DNA of 33,915 bases. Origin: Phycisphaerales bacterium (GTDB lineage Bacteria > Planctomycetota > Phycisphaerae > UBA1845 > Fen-1342). Of the stretch, positions 25,578 to 33,915 are shown one piece after another. Below the pieces are notes generated by a model. That model saw nothing but the letters and a program-made list of their open reading frames with translations, had not been told where the DNA came from and did no database searches. The stretch's first letter is position 1. Every line of letters begins with the position of its first letter. Both the position numbers and the translations under genes were made by a program. The DNA lies in NCBI GenBank assembly GCA_016795025.1, contig JAEUIR010000022.1:1-33915 (forward strand), read 5' to 3'.

Positions 25578-25594
25578 ATCGGCCGGTTTGTCAA
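25567..25594 (-). promoter_or_regulatory. Arginine operon promoter
   Basis: On the minus strand, TTGACA (25594-25589) is followed after 16 nt by AATAAT (25572-25567), one mismatch from TATAAT. Transcription would begin near 25560, leaving a leader of about 25 nt to argR. It is the only strong promoter I see before the ten-gene operon. The -10 lies within the ARG box. Confidence 0.75.
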
Positions 25595-25776
25595 TCACAC
25601 GCAGGAAAATTTTGCGGCGAGCACACGCCAAGCGGCTCCCCGATTCCTGGTTCGCCGGCGGTTTGCCAGGCCAGCGATTTCCGGCGACAATCGACACTTG
25701 CTTCGACGCCGCTGTCGCGCCGCGACGCATCGGACGTTCCGCCAAGGCGTCGAATTCACCGACCACGAGACCACGG

Positions 25777-27594
<1,818 letters not shown>

Positions 27595-27596
27595 GT

Positions 27597-27610
27597 CGCG
27601 GTGCGCCGCG
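27597..27610. terminator. Small GC hairpin between convergent typA and the M61 gene
   Basis: CGCGG-TGCG-CCGCG gives a 5-bp stem and a 4-nt loop 2 nt past the typA stop, in a 21-nt convergent gap. There is no T-tract on either strand, so it is at best a weak bidirectional terminator. Confidence 0.25.
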
Positions 27611-27615
27611 GCGTC

Positions 27616-29424
27616 TCACGGCTTCCTGGGCTTCTTCTCCGTTTGTGGAGCGGATGCCGCCGGCGCGAACTGAACCGCCCCCCGCGATTCGCCGCGCGGA
27701 TAAAACGAGATTTTCTTCACCTTACCATCGCGGCGAATCGTGAGCGTCGTTTCCTGATCCGCGTCGGTGTATACATCCCAACCGGCTAACTCGTCGCCCT
27801 CGCGCAGCCCTGCCTTTTCGGCGGCCGACCCCGGCTTCAGCCCGATGACCTTGCGAGCCTTCAGCGTCTTATCCTGATGAAAACCCAGATCGAATTCGTA
27901 AGCTCTCGACTGTTTTCCATGCAGCGCGGGCACCAGCGCGTCCAGCGGAACTTCGACGGTTTCGGCCCTCGCGACATGCTGATCGAACTCGGCTGCAAAC
28001 CACTCGCCCAACACCTCGCGCCCGATGCGGCGAATGCCCTCGTTGCTCAGTTCAAACTTTTCCTGCCGCGCGCGATCGAGCAGCGCGTGCAGCAGCGCGT
28101 CGAGTCCGTCCTTCACGCCGTGGTCGCGCGCCAACTTATGCCAGCGCAGCCCCAGCATCATCCCGCGTTGATACGCAGCCTCGCCCACTGTGTCGCGCTC
28201 GCGCCAGAACTGCTCCTTAATTTTCTCATTGCTGGCGTTCGCGGCCGGATTCCAGACGTATTGCCGGATCTGGCGATTGGTCCATTTCGAGTACGTCGCT
28301 GCGTTCCATATTCCACTTTCAAACAGGATGCGACGGGCGTAATAGTCTGTCAGTCCTTCCGTAAACCACATCACCAGCCCTTCGGGGCTGGCCGCGCCGA
28401 GCACCCGACCGTTCCAGTAATGAAACAACTCGTGCGCGAAGAGATGCTCCACCGCGTCGTTCAGCTTGTTTTCGGGAGCCATGAACATGGCGAAGCTGTT
28501 ATACAGGCCCGAGCCGGAGAGCTGCGAACCATTCTCGCTCACCGCGTCGCCCACCGGCACAACGGTGATCACAAACGCCGGAAATGTCGTGTCGCGCATG
28601 AACTCACATTCCTTGGCGATGATCTTCGTCGCGAGTTGAACAAAATCGTCCGTTTCGAAGCCAAATTTGTTCAGCATCGCGACCGTGACCGGGCGGCCGC
28701 CGGCGGCTGATTCCTTCACGCTTAGCTTGCCGGCGACGTAGGCGCTGTGGCGCAAATCCGCCGCGTCGATCATCGTCGCGACGCTCTTGCCGGCGCCCCA
28801 CGAGCAAACCGCCTTCCATTCGCTCGGCAGTTTCCAGCGAAGTAGCGCGGTGTATGTGGACGGCACGTCGCCGCCGGGCTCCGGAGTGAGCAGAAATGCA
28901 TTTCCGAATCCATGAAAAAAATCGGGGGTTGCCACCGGATAGCCGGTGGATTTCCAATCGATCGCCTTGCGGCCGGGATTGACGACGTAGCTGAACCGCA
29001 AGGTCGCGCCTTTTTTGTGCTCGATGATCCAGCGCGACGCCTCACGCTTGACGGCCCCCCCTTCGATCGCCACGTCTTCAAGCAATTCGGGCACCCGCTC
29101 GATCCCCATCCAGCGCGGGGACACGCCGATCGCCGAAATTACGCGGTTTTGTGTGTCCCATTGCAGATCGACACGCGTTTTTCCGGTGGCTGGATCAGGC
29201 GCGATCGTATACGTCAATGTGTCATTGGGGGGACCGACGACGGCACGATGCGTGTCAGGTCGGCCGAACAGAGCGCTCCCTGCACACAACAGACTCAGAG
29301 CGCCTAACAGAACAGAGCCGCGACCGTAAGGGAGCGGTCGCTTCGAGGTACAGCGAGACGTTTCGTTAAGCACTCTGTGAATCGCGGTATGACGATTCCA
29401 CGGAGCAAATGGCAATCGGGCCAT
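27616..29424 (-). CDS. Secreted M61-type metalloaminopeptidase with PDZ domain
   Basis: The predicted product has 602 aa from the ATG at 29424 (GGGAG site 10 nt upstream). It has a hydrophobic secretion segment at about 38-52, unusually far from the start. The central part holds the zinc motif HELFHYWNG (His331, Glu332, His335) and the downstream ligand segment WFTEGLTDYYARR. This is the gluzincin arrangement of M61 glycyl-aminopeptidase-like enzymes. A beta-rich N-terminal domain (about 60-220) precedes it. Residues about 500-575 form a PDZ domain (IGLKPGSAAEKAGLREGDELAGWDVY). It probably trims peptides in the periplasm. The stretch RPLPYGRGS (29-37) is encoded by a REP-like palindrome, which may explain the long n-region. 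Confidence 0.85.
   Translation of the reverse strand: MARLPFAPWNRHTAIHRVLNETSRCTSKRPLPYGRGSVLLGALSLLCAGSALFGRPDTHRAVVGPPNDTLTYTIAPDPATGKTRVDLQWDTQNRVISAIGVSPRWMGIERVPELLEDVAIEGGAVKREASRWIIEHKKGATLRFSYVVNPGRKAIDWKSTGYPVATPDFFHGFGNAFLLTPEPGGDVPSTYTALLRWKLPSEWKAVCSWGAGKSVATMIDAADLRHSAYVAGKLSVKESAAGGRPVTVAMLNKFGFETDDFVQLATKIIAKECEFMRDTTFPAFVITVVPVGDAVSENGSQLSGSGLYNSFAMFMAPENKLNDAVEHLFAHELFHYWNGRVLGAASPEGLVMWFTEGLTDYYARRILFESGIWNAATYSKWTNRQIRQYVWNPAANASNEKIKEQFWRERDTVGEAAYQRGMMLGLRWHKLARDHGVKDGLDALLHALLDRARQEKFELSNEGIRRIGREVLGEWFAAEFDQHVARAETVEVPLDALVPALHGKQSRAYEFDLGFHQDKTLKARKVIGLKPGSAAEKAGLREGDELAGWDVYTDADQETTLTIRRDGKVKKISFYPRGESRGAVQFAPAASAPQTEKKPRKP
29320..29341. repeat. REP-like palindrome inside the M61 gene
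   Basis: GCGACCG (29320-29326) and CGGTCGC (29335-29341) are perfect inverted arms around an 8-nt loop, flanked by GAGCC. Read on the minus strand it encodes PLPYGRGS, a peptide I recall turning up in many unrelated planctomycete and acidobacterial ORFs, as expected of a dispersed repeat. There is only one copy in this window, so its repeat status is inferred. Confidence 0.55.
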
Positions 29425-29623
29425 GTTGGTCTTACTCCCGCATGATCGGCAAGCGATCGCTGCGGCGGATTGTAACGCTGAAGGTCCGAGCCGAACCGCC
29501 CCGCCCGGACTCGCCACCGCGAATCGCCCGCGAGTATCATTATTTCAACGGGCCGACCGCGCCGAACGCATGGACGCTCGACGCTGAGCCAACCCGGGGC
29601 CGCCCACCCCCGCAGAGAGACGC

Positions 29624-30823
29624 ATGTATCCGGTTGTTTTTCGCATTCCCCTGCTTGGCCGCGATGTGCCGGGCTACGGCCTCATGTTGATGATCGGCTT
29701 TCTGGTTGCCATCGTGTGGGCCGCCCGCCGAGCGATGCGATCCGGAGCGAATCCCGATGTGATCTTGAACTGCGGGTTCATCGCGCTGATCGGCGGCGTG
29801 GTCGGCGCGCGAGCAATGCATGTGGTTCACTACTGGAGTGAATTCGCCGGCAAGCGCTCGATTCTTGAGCTGATCTGGGCGATCGTGGACGTCACCAAAG
29901 GCGGATTGGAGTATTACGGCGGTTTTCTGTTGGCCTCGATCAGCATCATCCTGTGGCTGAAATTCTACGAGCGCGTCTCGCTACGGTGGTACTGCGACAT
30001 CATGGCCCCATCGGCGGCGATCGGCTTGGCCTTCGGCCGGCTCGGCTGCTTTCTGAACGGCTGCTGTTATGGCGCGACTTGCGAGCAGCCCTGGGCGCTG
30101 CAGTTTCCCTATGCCAGCCCGGCGCATATCGAGCAGTGGCAGAAGAATGACCCACACGCCGCGCTGCCCGCTGAGCTGATCGCGCTTCATTCGGCGGGCG
30201 TAGCGCTGCCGATCATGCGCGAGAGTATTGCGGCCCGCGATGAGGAAATTGCCGGCGCGCAGCAGAAAGAAGATTCGCTGGCCGCGGAGCTAAAAGAGTT
30301 GCGGTCAAAGGCGGCCGCCGCGACGGGCGATCAAAAGGCGGAGTTGGATCGGCAGATCAGGCAGAAAGAGCGCGCGCTCGCGCAAGCCGAGGCGACTTTC
30401 GGCGACATCCGCGAACAAATGCGGCGATTCAATATGAGCGCCGCGGAAATCAGAGCGCTCGCGAAGGGCTTCGGCTCAGGCCATGTCCATCCGACACAGC
30501 TATACTCGTTTGTGATGGCCACGATCGTCGCACTCATGCTCAGCGCGTTGTATTGGCGGCGCTCGCGCGATGGCGTGGTGACATGCACGTTTTTCTTCTT
30601 TGAGCCGCTTAGTCGCATCGTCCTGGAGCTGATCCGGGCCGACAACCCGCTTGACACGTTCGGGCTGACGATTTCCCAATTCCTGGCGCTCGGCATGATG
30701 ACCGTGGCCACCTTGGTCTATTTTGTGCTCCGCGGCAGTGCGCCGCGCTCGCCGACAGCCACACTATGGATTCCCCCTGAAGAACCCGATGCAACGCCTC
30801 GAAAGCCGTCCGTCGCGCGGTGA
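29624..30823 (+). CDS. lgt: Prolipoprotein diacylglyceryl transferase with a coiled-coil insertion
   Basis: This 399-aa inner-membrane enzyme transfers diacylglycerol from phosphatidylglycerol to the lipobox cysteine of prolipoproteins. The Lgt core is intact: GYGLMLMIGFLVAI, GGVVGARAMHVV, KGGLEYYGGFLLA (YGG where E. coli has HGG), the signature GRLGCFLNGCCYG (138-150) and HPTQLYSF (289-296). Typical Lgt proteins have 260-300 residues; the excess is one block at about 163-285. That block contains a long charged heptad-like helix (AARDEEIAGAQQKEDSLAAE, then QIRQKERALAQAEATF) before HPTQLY. Topology would place it on the periplasmic side. The start ATG follows AGAGAG. It is divergent from the M61 gene. 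Confidence 0.93.
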   Translation: MYPVVFRIPLLGRDVPGYGLMLMIGFLVAIVWAARRAMRSGANPDVILNCGFIALIGGVVGARAMHVVHYWSEFAGKRSILELIWAIVDVTKGGLEYYGGFLLASISIILWLKFYERVSLRWYCDIMAPSAAIGLAFGRLGCFLNGCCYGATCEQPWALQFPYASPAHIEQWQKNDPHAALPAELIALHSAGVALPIMRESIAARDEEIAGAQQKEDSLAAELKELRSKAAAATGDQKAELDRQIRQKERALAQAEATFGDIREQMRRFNMSAAEIRALAKGFGSGHVHPTQLYSFVMATIVALMLSALYWRRSRDGVVTCTFFFFEPLSRIVLELIRADNPLDTFGLTISQFLALGMMTVATLVYFVLRGSAPRSPTATLWIPPEEPDATPRKPSVAR

Positions 30824-30870
30824 CCGGGGTATGATTGCGCAACCGCACACGAGACCACCGAGGAAAGAAC

Positions 30871-31269
30871 ATGGCCGACGAACCGAAAAAGATCATCGTG
30901 GACGACGACTGGAAGGCCGAGGCGCGGCGTGAGAAGGAACGCCTGGTCGAGGAGACGTCGCATCACGAACAGCTTCCGCAGGCGGGGTTCATCGAATTGC
31001 TCAATCTCGTGGTCATGCAAGCGCTCGGCGCCCTCGGCATGCTCATGGCCCCCGGTGGAAAGCGCATCCCGGCGCAACCGGAGCTGGCCAAGTATTTCAT
31101 CGATCTGTTGCAAGTGATTGACGATAAGACCAAGGGCAATTTGACGGCTGACGAGAAGAAGCTGCTTGATCAGGCGCTGTATGACCTGCGCATGCGATAT
31201 GTGGAAATAGCCTCGGGCGGCGCGCCGATGGACGCCGTCGGGCGCGGCCCGGCGATTCCAGGTATCTGA
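30871..31269 (+). CDS. DUF1844 family protein
   Basis: This 132-aa soluble protein has its ATG at 30871 preceded by GAGGAAAG; the frame is open 12 codons further up without a ribosome site. The centre, FIELLNLVVMQALGALGMLM (51-70), followed by ELAKYFIDLLQVIDDKTKGNLTADE, matches the DUF1844 pattern (a hydrophobic helix, then an acidic helix with LTxxE). The function of the family is unknown. Its stop overlaps the start of the vWA gene (TGATG), so it is probably the first gene of the vWA-ExbB-ExbD-ExbD operon. A TATGAT hexamer at 30830-30835, without a clear -35, could be its -10. Confidence 0.85.
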   Translation: MADEPKKIIVDDDWKAEARREKERLVEETSHHEQLPQAGFIELLNLVVMQALGALGMLMAPGGKRIPAQPELAKYFIDLLQVIDDKTKGNLTADEKKLLDQALYDLRMRYVEIASGGAPMDAVGRGPAIPGI

Positions 31270-32387
31270 TGGGCTATGAGCGCCTGACGCCAAACCGCGT
31301 GGCGCTGAACAATGAATACTCGACGATGATTGACGAACGAAAAACGCCGACGCGCGTGACCTCGACAGCCGCGGCCGCACCGCTGCCTGATATCGAAGCG
31401 CGCGACCCTGTTTTTCGCTGGATGGTCCATCTCGGAATGCCCCTGCTCATCAGCTTGGTTGTTCATACATTCCTACTGGCGATCATGGCTCTCAAGACTT
31501 TTGCCGTATTCCGATCGCCGGAGGAGCGGCCGGAGATTCCCGTGGGGATTCGCGCCAGCGGGTCAGCCACGAGTGAGGGATTCAATTGGCCCGGCGCTGG
31601 CGCGTTCGGGCGATCGGAACCGGATCTGAAGCCATCCGTCGAAGCGAACGAATTAAAGCAGTTCGGATCAATGTCACTCGAAAAAAGCCCCATGCCAGGA
31701 GACGCGGTCACGACCGGCGGATTCGGGCTCGGCGAGATCGGCCGGGCCGGCATCCTGGGAACCGGCGGTGGCGCCTCCGACGGCGGCGGCGGATCCGGGC
31801 CGGGATTGGGCAGTCGCCCGGGTTTTGGCAAGGCGGAAGTATGGAGCCTGAGCGCGGCGGGAAATTCATTTGTGTATGTGGTCGACTATTCTGGATCGAT
31901 CATCGTCGCCGTGGATGAGTTGAAACGCGAACTGAAACGCTCAGTCGGCGCGCTGACGGCGAGTCAAACATTCAACGTGATTCTGTTCTACGAGCGACGC
32001 AATAAGGTCGTAACCGAGAGCCTGTCGTCGGGATTGCAGCCGGCCACGCCAGAGAACAAGCGCTCGTTTTTCGAGTGGATCGACAAGCACGCGCCCGAAG
32101 GCTCGACCGAGCCGCTCGCGGCCATCCGCCGCGCGATTTCGGCTTCGCCGGACGCCATCTTTTTCTTCTCCGACGGCTACTTCGACGACACCGTTGTGCG
32201 TGACACCGCGACCGCGCTAAAAGGCAAAAAAACGCAACTTCACACGCTGGTATTCGACGAATTGCTGTTGCAGGATACGAGCGGCCTGCCGCGCCTCACC
32301 AGCGGCGCGAAGCGGCTGAAAACGCTCGCCGAAGCATCCGGCGGATCGACCAAGGTCGTCACCGGCCTTGATTTGAATCGAAAGTAA
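31269..32387 (+). CDS. TonB-like membrane-anchored vWA protein
   Basis: The predicted product has 372 aa. The start overlaps the previous stop (TGATG); an ATG at 31326 is an alternative. A short cytoplasmic part is followed by one transmembrane helix (about 55-80) reading LLISLVVHTFLLAIM. Ser62 and His66 form the SxxxH motif that TonB uses to couple to ExbB/ExbD. A Gly-rich periplasmic linker follows (about 148-187). Residues about 200-365 are a von Willebrand A domain with MIDAS motif DYSGS (Asp206, Ser208, Ser210) and a downstream FFFSDGYFDD. No TonB C-terminal domain is present. ExbB and two ExbD genes follow directly, so it is likely the energised output subunit of that complex. Its ligand is unknown. 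Confidence 0.83.
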   Translation: MGYERLTPNRVALNNEYSTMIDERKTPTRVTSTAAAAPLPDIEARDPVFRWMVHLGMPLLISLVVHTFLLAIMALKTFAVFRSPEERPEIPVGIRASGSATSEGFNWPGAGAFGRSEPDLKPSVEANELKQFGSMSLEKSPMPGDAVTTGGFGLGEIGRAGILGTGGGASDGGGGSGPGLGSRPGFGKAEVWSLSAAGNSFVYVVDYSGSIIVAVDELKRELKRSVGALTASQTFNVILFYERRNKVVTESLSSGLQPATPENKRSFFEWIDKHAPEGSTEPLAAIRRAISASPDAIFFFSDGYFDDTVVRDTATALKGKKTQLHTLVFDELLLQDTSGLPRLTSGAKRLKTLAEASGGSTKVVTGLDLNRK

Positions 32388-32419
32388 CGGCCACGATTCA
32401 CACCGAAAGGACGCGACGC

Positions 32420-33277
32420 ATGGCTCTTGCACGTTTCGGGGATCGGCAAGTTCACCGGATGGCTTTGCCCGCGATCTCGCTTATGGCCGGGGCGGCACTT
32501 GCAGCATTCGCTCAGGCGCCGGCCCCCGCCGCTCCGACCACGACGCGCCAATCATTTTTTCGTATCATCTGGGAAGGAATGGAGTGGCCGTCGTTTTTCA
32601 TCGTGGCCGGCTCTGTGGCGACGATCGCATTGATTGTGGAACATTTTATCACCACGCGGCGCATGACCATCGTCCCGCCGGCGCAGGTGAAAACGTCGCG
32701 CCAACTGATCGAAGTCCGCAAGTTTCGCGAGTGCGTCGACGCGATGAAAAGCAGCAACACGTTTTTTGCGCGGGTGATGTCGGCCGCGCTTCAGCATGCT
32801 CGCCACGGATTCGATGCCATGCACGCTGCGGCGCTCGAAAAAAGCCACGAGATGAGCGGTCGTCTTTTCCGCAAGGTTGAATACCTCAACATCATGGGAA
32901 ACCTGGGGCCGCTGATGGGGCTGCTGGGAACGGTGCTCGGCATGATCGACGCGTTCGCCGGACTGGGCGAAGCAGGCGGCGCGCCGAACGCCTCGAAACT
33001 CTCGCACGGCATCAGCTTGGCACTGGTGAACACGCTGTTGGGCCTGGCGCTGGCCATCGTCGGAATGTTCTTCTTCGGCGTTTGCCGCAATCGCGTGGAT
33101 TCTCTGACGGTCGAAGCTACTTATGAAGTGCTTGATCTACTGGAATTCTTCCGGCCGGCCTCCGCGCCCGTTGCGCCGGGGCTGGCGACCGCCGAAGCGC
33201 CGCGTCCTGCCGCCCCGCGACCGACCGCCGTTGCGCCATCCGCGCCGCAGCCGATGTCGCCGAGTGCGCCAAAGTAA
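32420..33277 (+). CDS. exbB: ExbB/TolQ/MotA-family proton channel protein
   Basis: This 285-aa inner-membrane protein has an AAGGA ribosome site before its ATG. It begins with a signal-peptide-like segment (ISLMAGAALAAFAQ) and an Ala/Pro linker. Three transmembrane regions follow: about 52-75, about 153-175 (NLGPLMGLLGTVLGMIDAF) and about 192-218 (HGISLALVNTLLGLALAIVGMFFF). The LGTVLGM and LVNTLLG threonines correspond to the channel-lining Thr residues of ExbB/TolQ. The C-terminus is an Ala/Pro-rich tail. It should form the pentameric channel around an ExbD pair and use the proton motive force to drive the vWA protein encoded upstream. Confidence 0.92.
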   Translation: MALARFGDRQVHRMALPAISLMAGAALAAFAQAPAPAAPTTTRQSFFRIIWEGMEWPSFFIVAGSVATIALIVEHFITTRRMTIVPPAQVKTSRQLIEVRKFRECVDAMKSSNTFFARVMSAALQHARHGFDAMHAAALEKSHEMSGRLFRKVEYLNIMGNLGPLMGLLGTVLGMIDAFAGLGEAGGAPNASKLSHGISLALVNTLLGLALAIVGMFFFGVCRNRVDSLTVEATYEVLDLLEFFRPASAPVAPGLATAEAPRPAAPRPTAVAPSAPQPMSPSAPK

Positions 33278-33292
33278 GGCTTCTTAACCGGT

Positions 33293-33772
33293 ATGCTGAA
33301 CCGTCCTCCCAAACCGGTCAGTCTCACACTCAATCTCGCCCCGATGGTGGACGTGATGATGTGCCTGATCGTGTTTTTTTTGCTGGCGGCGCGAATCGTG
33401 GACGCCGAGCATCGCCCGATCGAACTCCCCTGGGCGAAATCCGCGACGACGACGGGGGCGATCGATGGCGGCGCGCGAATCGTCATCAATGTTCAACACA
33501 TCGACGACGACCAAGCGTCCTACATCGTCACGGGTTGGGACGGGCGCGACCTCACCGACATGGCGCTCGACGCGGATCAACTCGGGCCGTTGCTCATCGC
33601 GAAATCCCGCGAGGCGGCCGCGCGAAACGATGAAATTCGCTGCGTCATTCGCGCCGATCGCGAAGTCGCCTATCGACACATCGAGCGTGTGCTTCAAGCC
33701 TGCGGCGAGGCCCGCATCGGCCGCATCGCCTTCGCCGCCAATTCGGGCGATCAACCGGGCGAGCAGCCATGA
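33293..33772 (+). CDS. exbD: ExbD/TolR-family protein, first copy
   Basis: The product has 159 aa and one N-terminal transmembrane helix with the ExbD/TolR signature LNLAPMVDVMMCLIVFF. Asp20 is the protonatable residue needed for proton-motive-force use. The remainder (about 45-150) is the periplasmic domain, ending RHIERVLQACGEARIGRIAFAA, the usual ExbD beta-alpha-beta finish. It starts 15 nt after exbB and its stop overlaps the second exbD by 4 nt, which supports one co-translated complex. Confidence 0.92.
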   Translation: MLNRPPKPVSLTLNLAPMVDVMMCLIVFFLLAARIVDAEHRPIELPWAKSATTTGAIDGGARIVINVQHIDDDQASYIVTGWDGRDLTDMALDADQLGPLLIAKSREAAARNDEIRCVIRADREVAYRHIERVLQACGEARIGRIAFAANSGDQPGEQP

Positions 33773-33915
33773 TTCACAGTCTGCCTGAGCCCGCCGGCGA
33801 GCGAATCCCGAATTTAGCGCCGATGGTGGACATCATCATGGTGATGCTGGTGTTCTTCATGCTGGGCGCGTCGATGAATCTCATCAGCGAGGGAACGCTG
33901 CGAAGTGAGCTTGAT
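33769..33915 (+). CDS. exbD: ExbD/TolR-family protein, second copy (cut by window end)
   Basis: Only the first 49 codons are in the window. The ATG overlaps the previous stop (ATGA). The visible part, PNLAPMVDIIMVMLVFFMLGAS, is the same ExbD transmembrane signature with Asp21 as the protonatable residue. The periplasmic domain lies beyond the window. Two different ExbD genes after one ExbB suggest a heterodimeric ExbD pair. Confidence 0.9.
   Translation, partial: MIHSLPEPAGERIPNLAPMVDIIMVMLVFFMLGASMNLISEGTLRSELD

Noticed and set aside
25024-25578. 592-aa frame that would fuse an Arg-rich domain to ArgG
   Set aside because: The extra 185 residues are argR read in another frame and are extremely Arg-rich; the ATG at 25023 has a GGAGG site.
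25588-25776. 63-residue extension of TypA
   Set aside because: The family N-terminus starts at RNVAIIAHVDHGKT; the extension has no motif or ribosome site.

Overview
This 33.9 kb, GC-rich window is most consistent with a planctomycete, probably of the Phycisphaerae lineage. The clues are Thr-Gln-Pro/Thr-Ser-Arg-Pro-rich linkers in secreted proteins, repeated ExbB/ExbD-type genes, DUF1844, a long-form Lgt and frequent GTG/TTG starts. This placement is an inference from sequence style, not a phylogeny. I see no rRNA, tRNA, CRISPR array or insertion sequence, and no stretch over 300 bases lacks a gene.

Layout. (1) 12-4512: a secreted LTxxQ-like protein (minus), then ktrB-ktrA potassium uptake and a secreted TPR protein (plus). 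(2) 4537-7874: UDP-glucuronate decarboxylase (minus) and UDP-glucose dehydrogenase (plus), which together would make UDP-glucuronate and UDP-xylose for surface polysaccharide. A small toxin-antitoxin pair with its own AT-rich promoter sits between them. (3) 8095-15276: envelope genes. These are a secreted SH3 protein behind a near-consensus promoter, a cell-wall amidase, an acyltransferase/GNAT fusion likely to make an aminolipid, and a secreted M16-family protein whose zinc motif is destroyed.

(4) 15313-25535 (minus): the core of the window, a ten-gene arginine operon argR-argG-X-argC-argD-argF'-argB-argE'-argH-orf. Many of its genes overlap by 4 nt. One strong promoter precedes it, with an ARG box lying over the -10. 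The carbamoyltransferase is of the N-acylornithine type (ArgF'). Its specificity residue is Ala, which predicts the N-succinylated route known from Bacteroides rather than the ornithine route. No argJ or argA is present. Gene X, an unrecognised P-loop protein between argG and argC, is a candidate for the missing N-acylglutamate-forming enzyme.

(5) 25777-30823: typA, a secreted M61 metalloprotease with a REP-like palindrome inside its N-terminal coding region, and an lgt enlarged by a roughly 120-residue coiled-coil insertion. (6) 30871 to the window end: DUF1844, a membrane-anchored vWA protein whose transmembrane helix carries the TonB-type SxxxH motif, ExbB and two ExbD genes (the second cut by the edge). 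This looks like a proton-motive-force machine in which a vWA domain takes the place of the TonB C-terminal domain.
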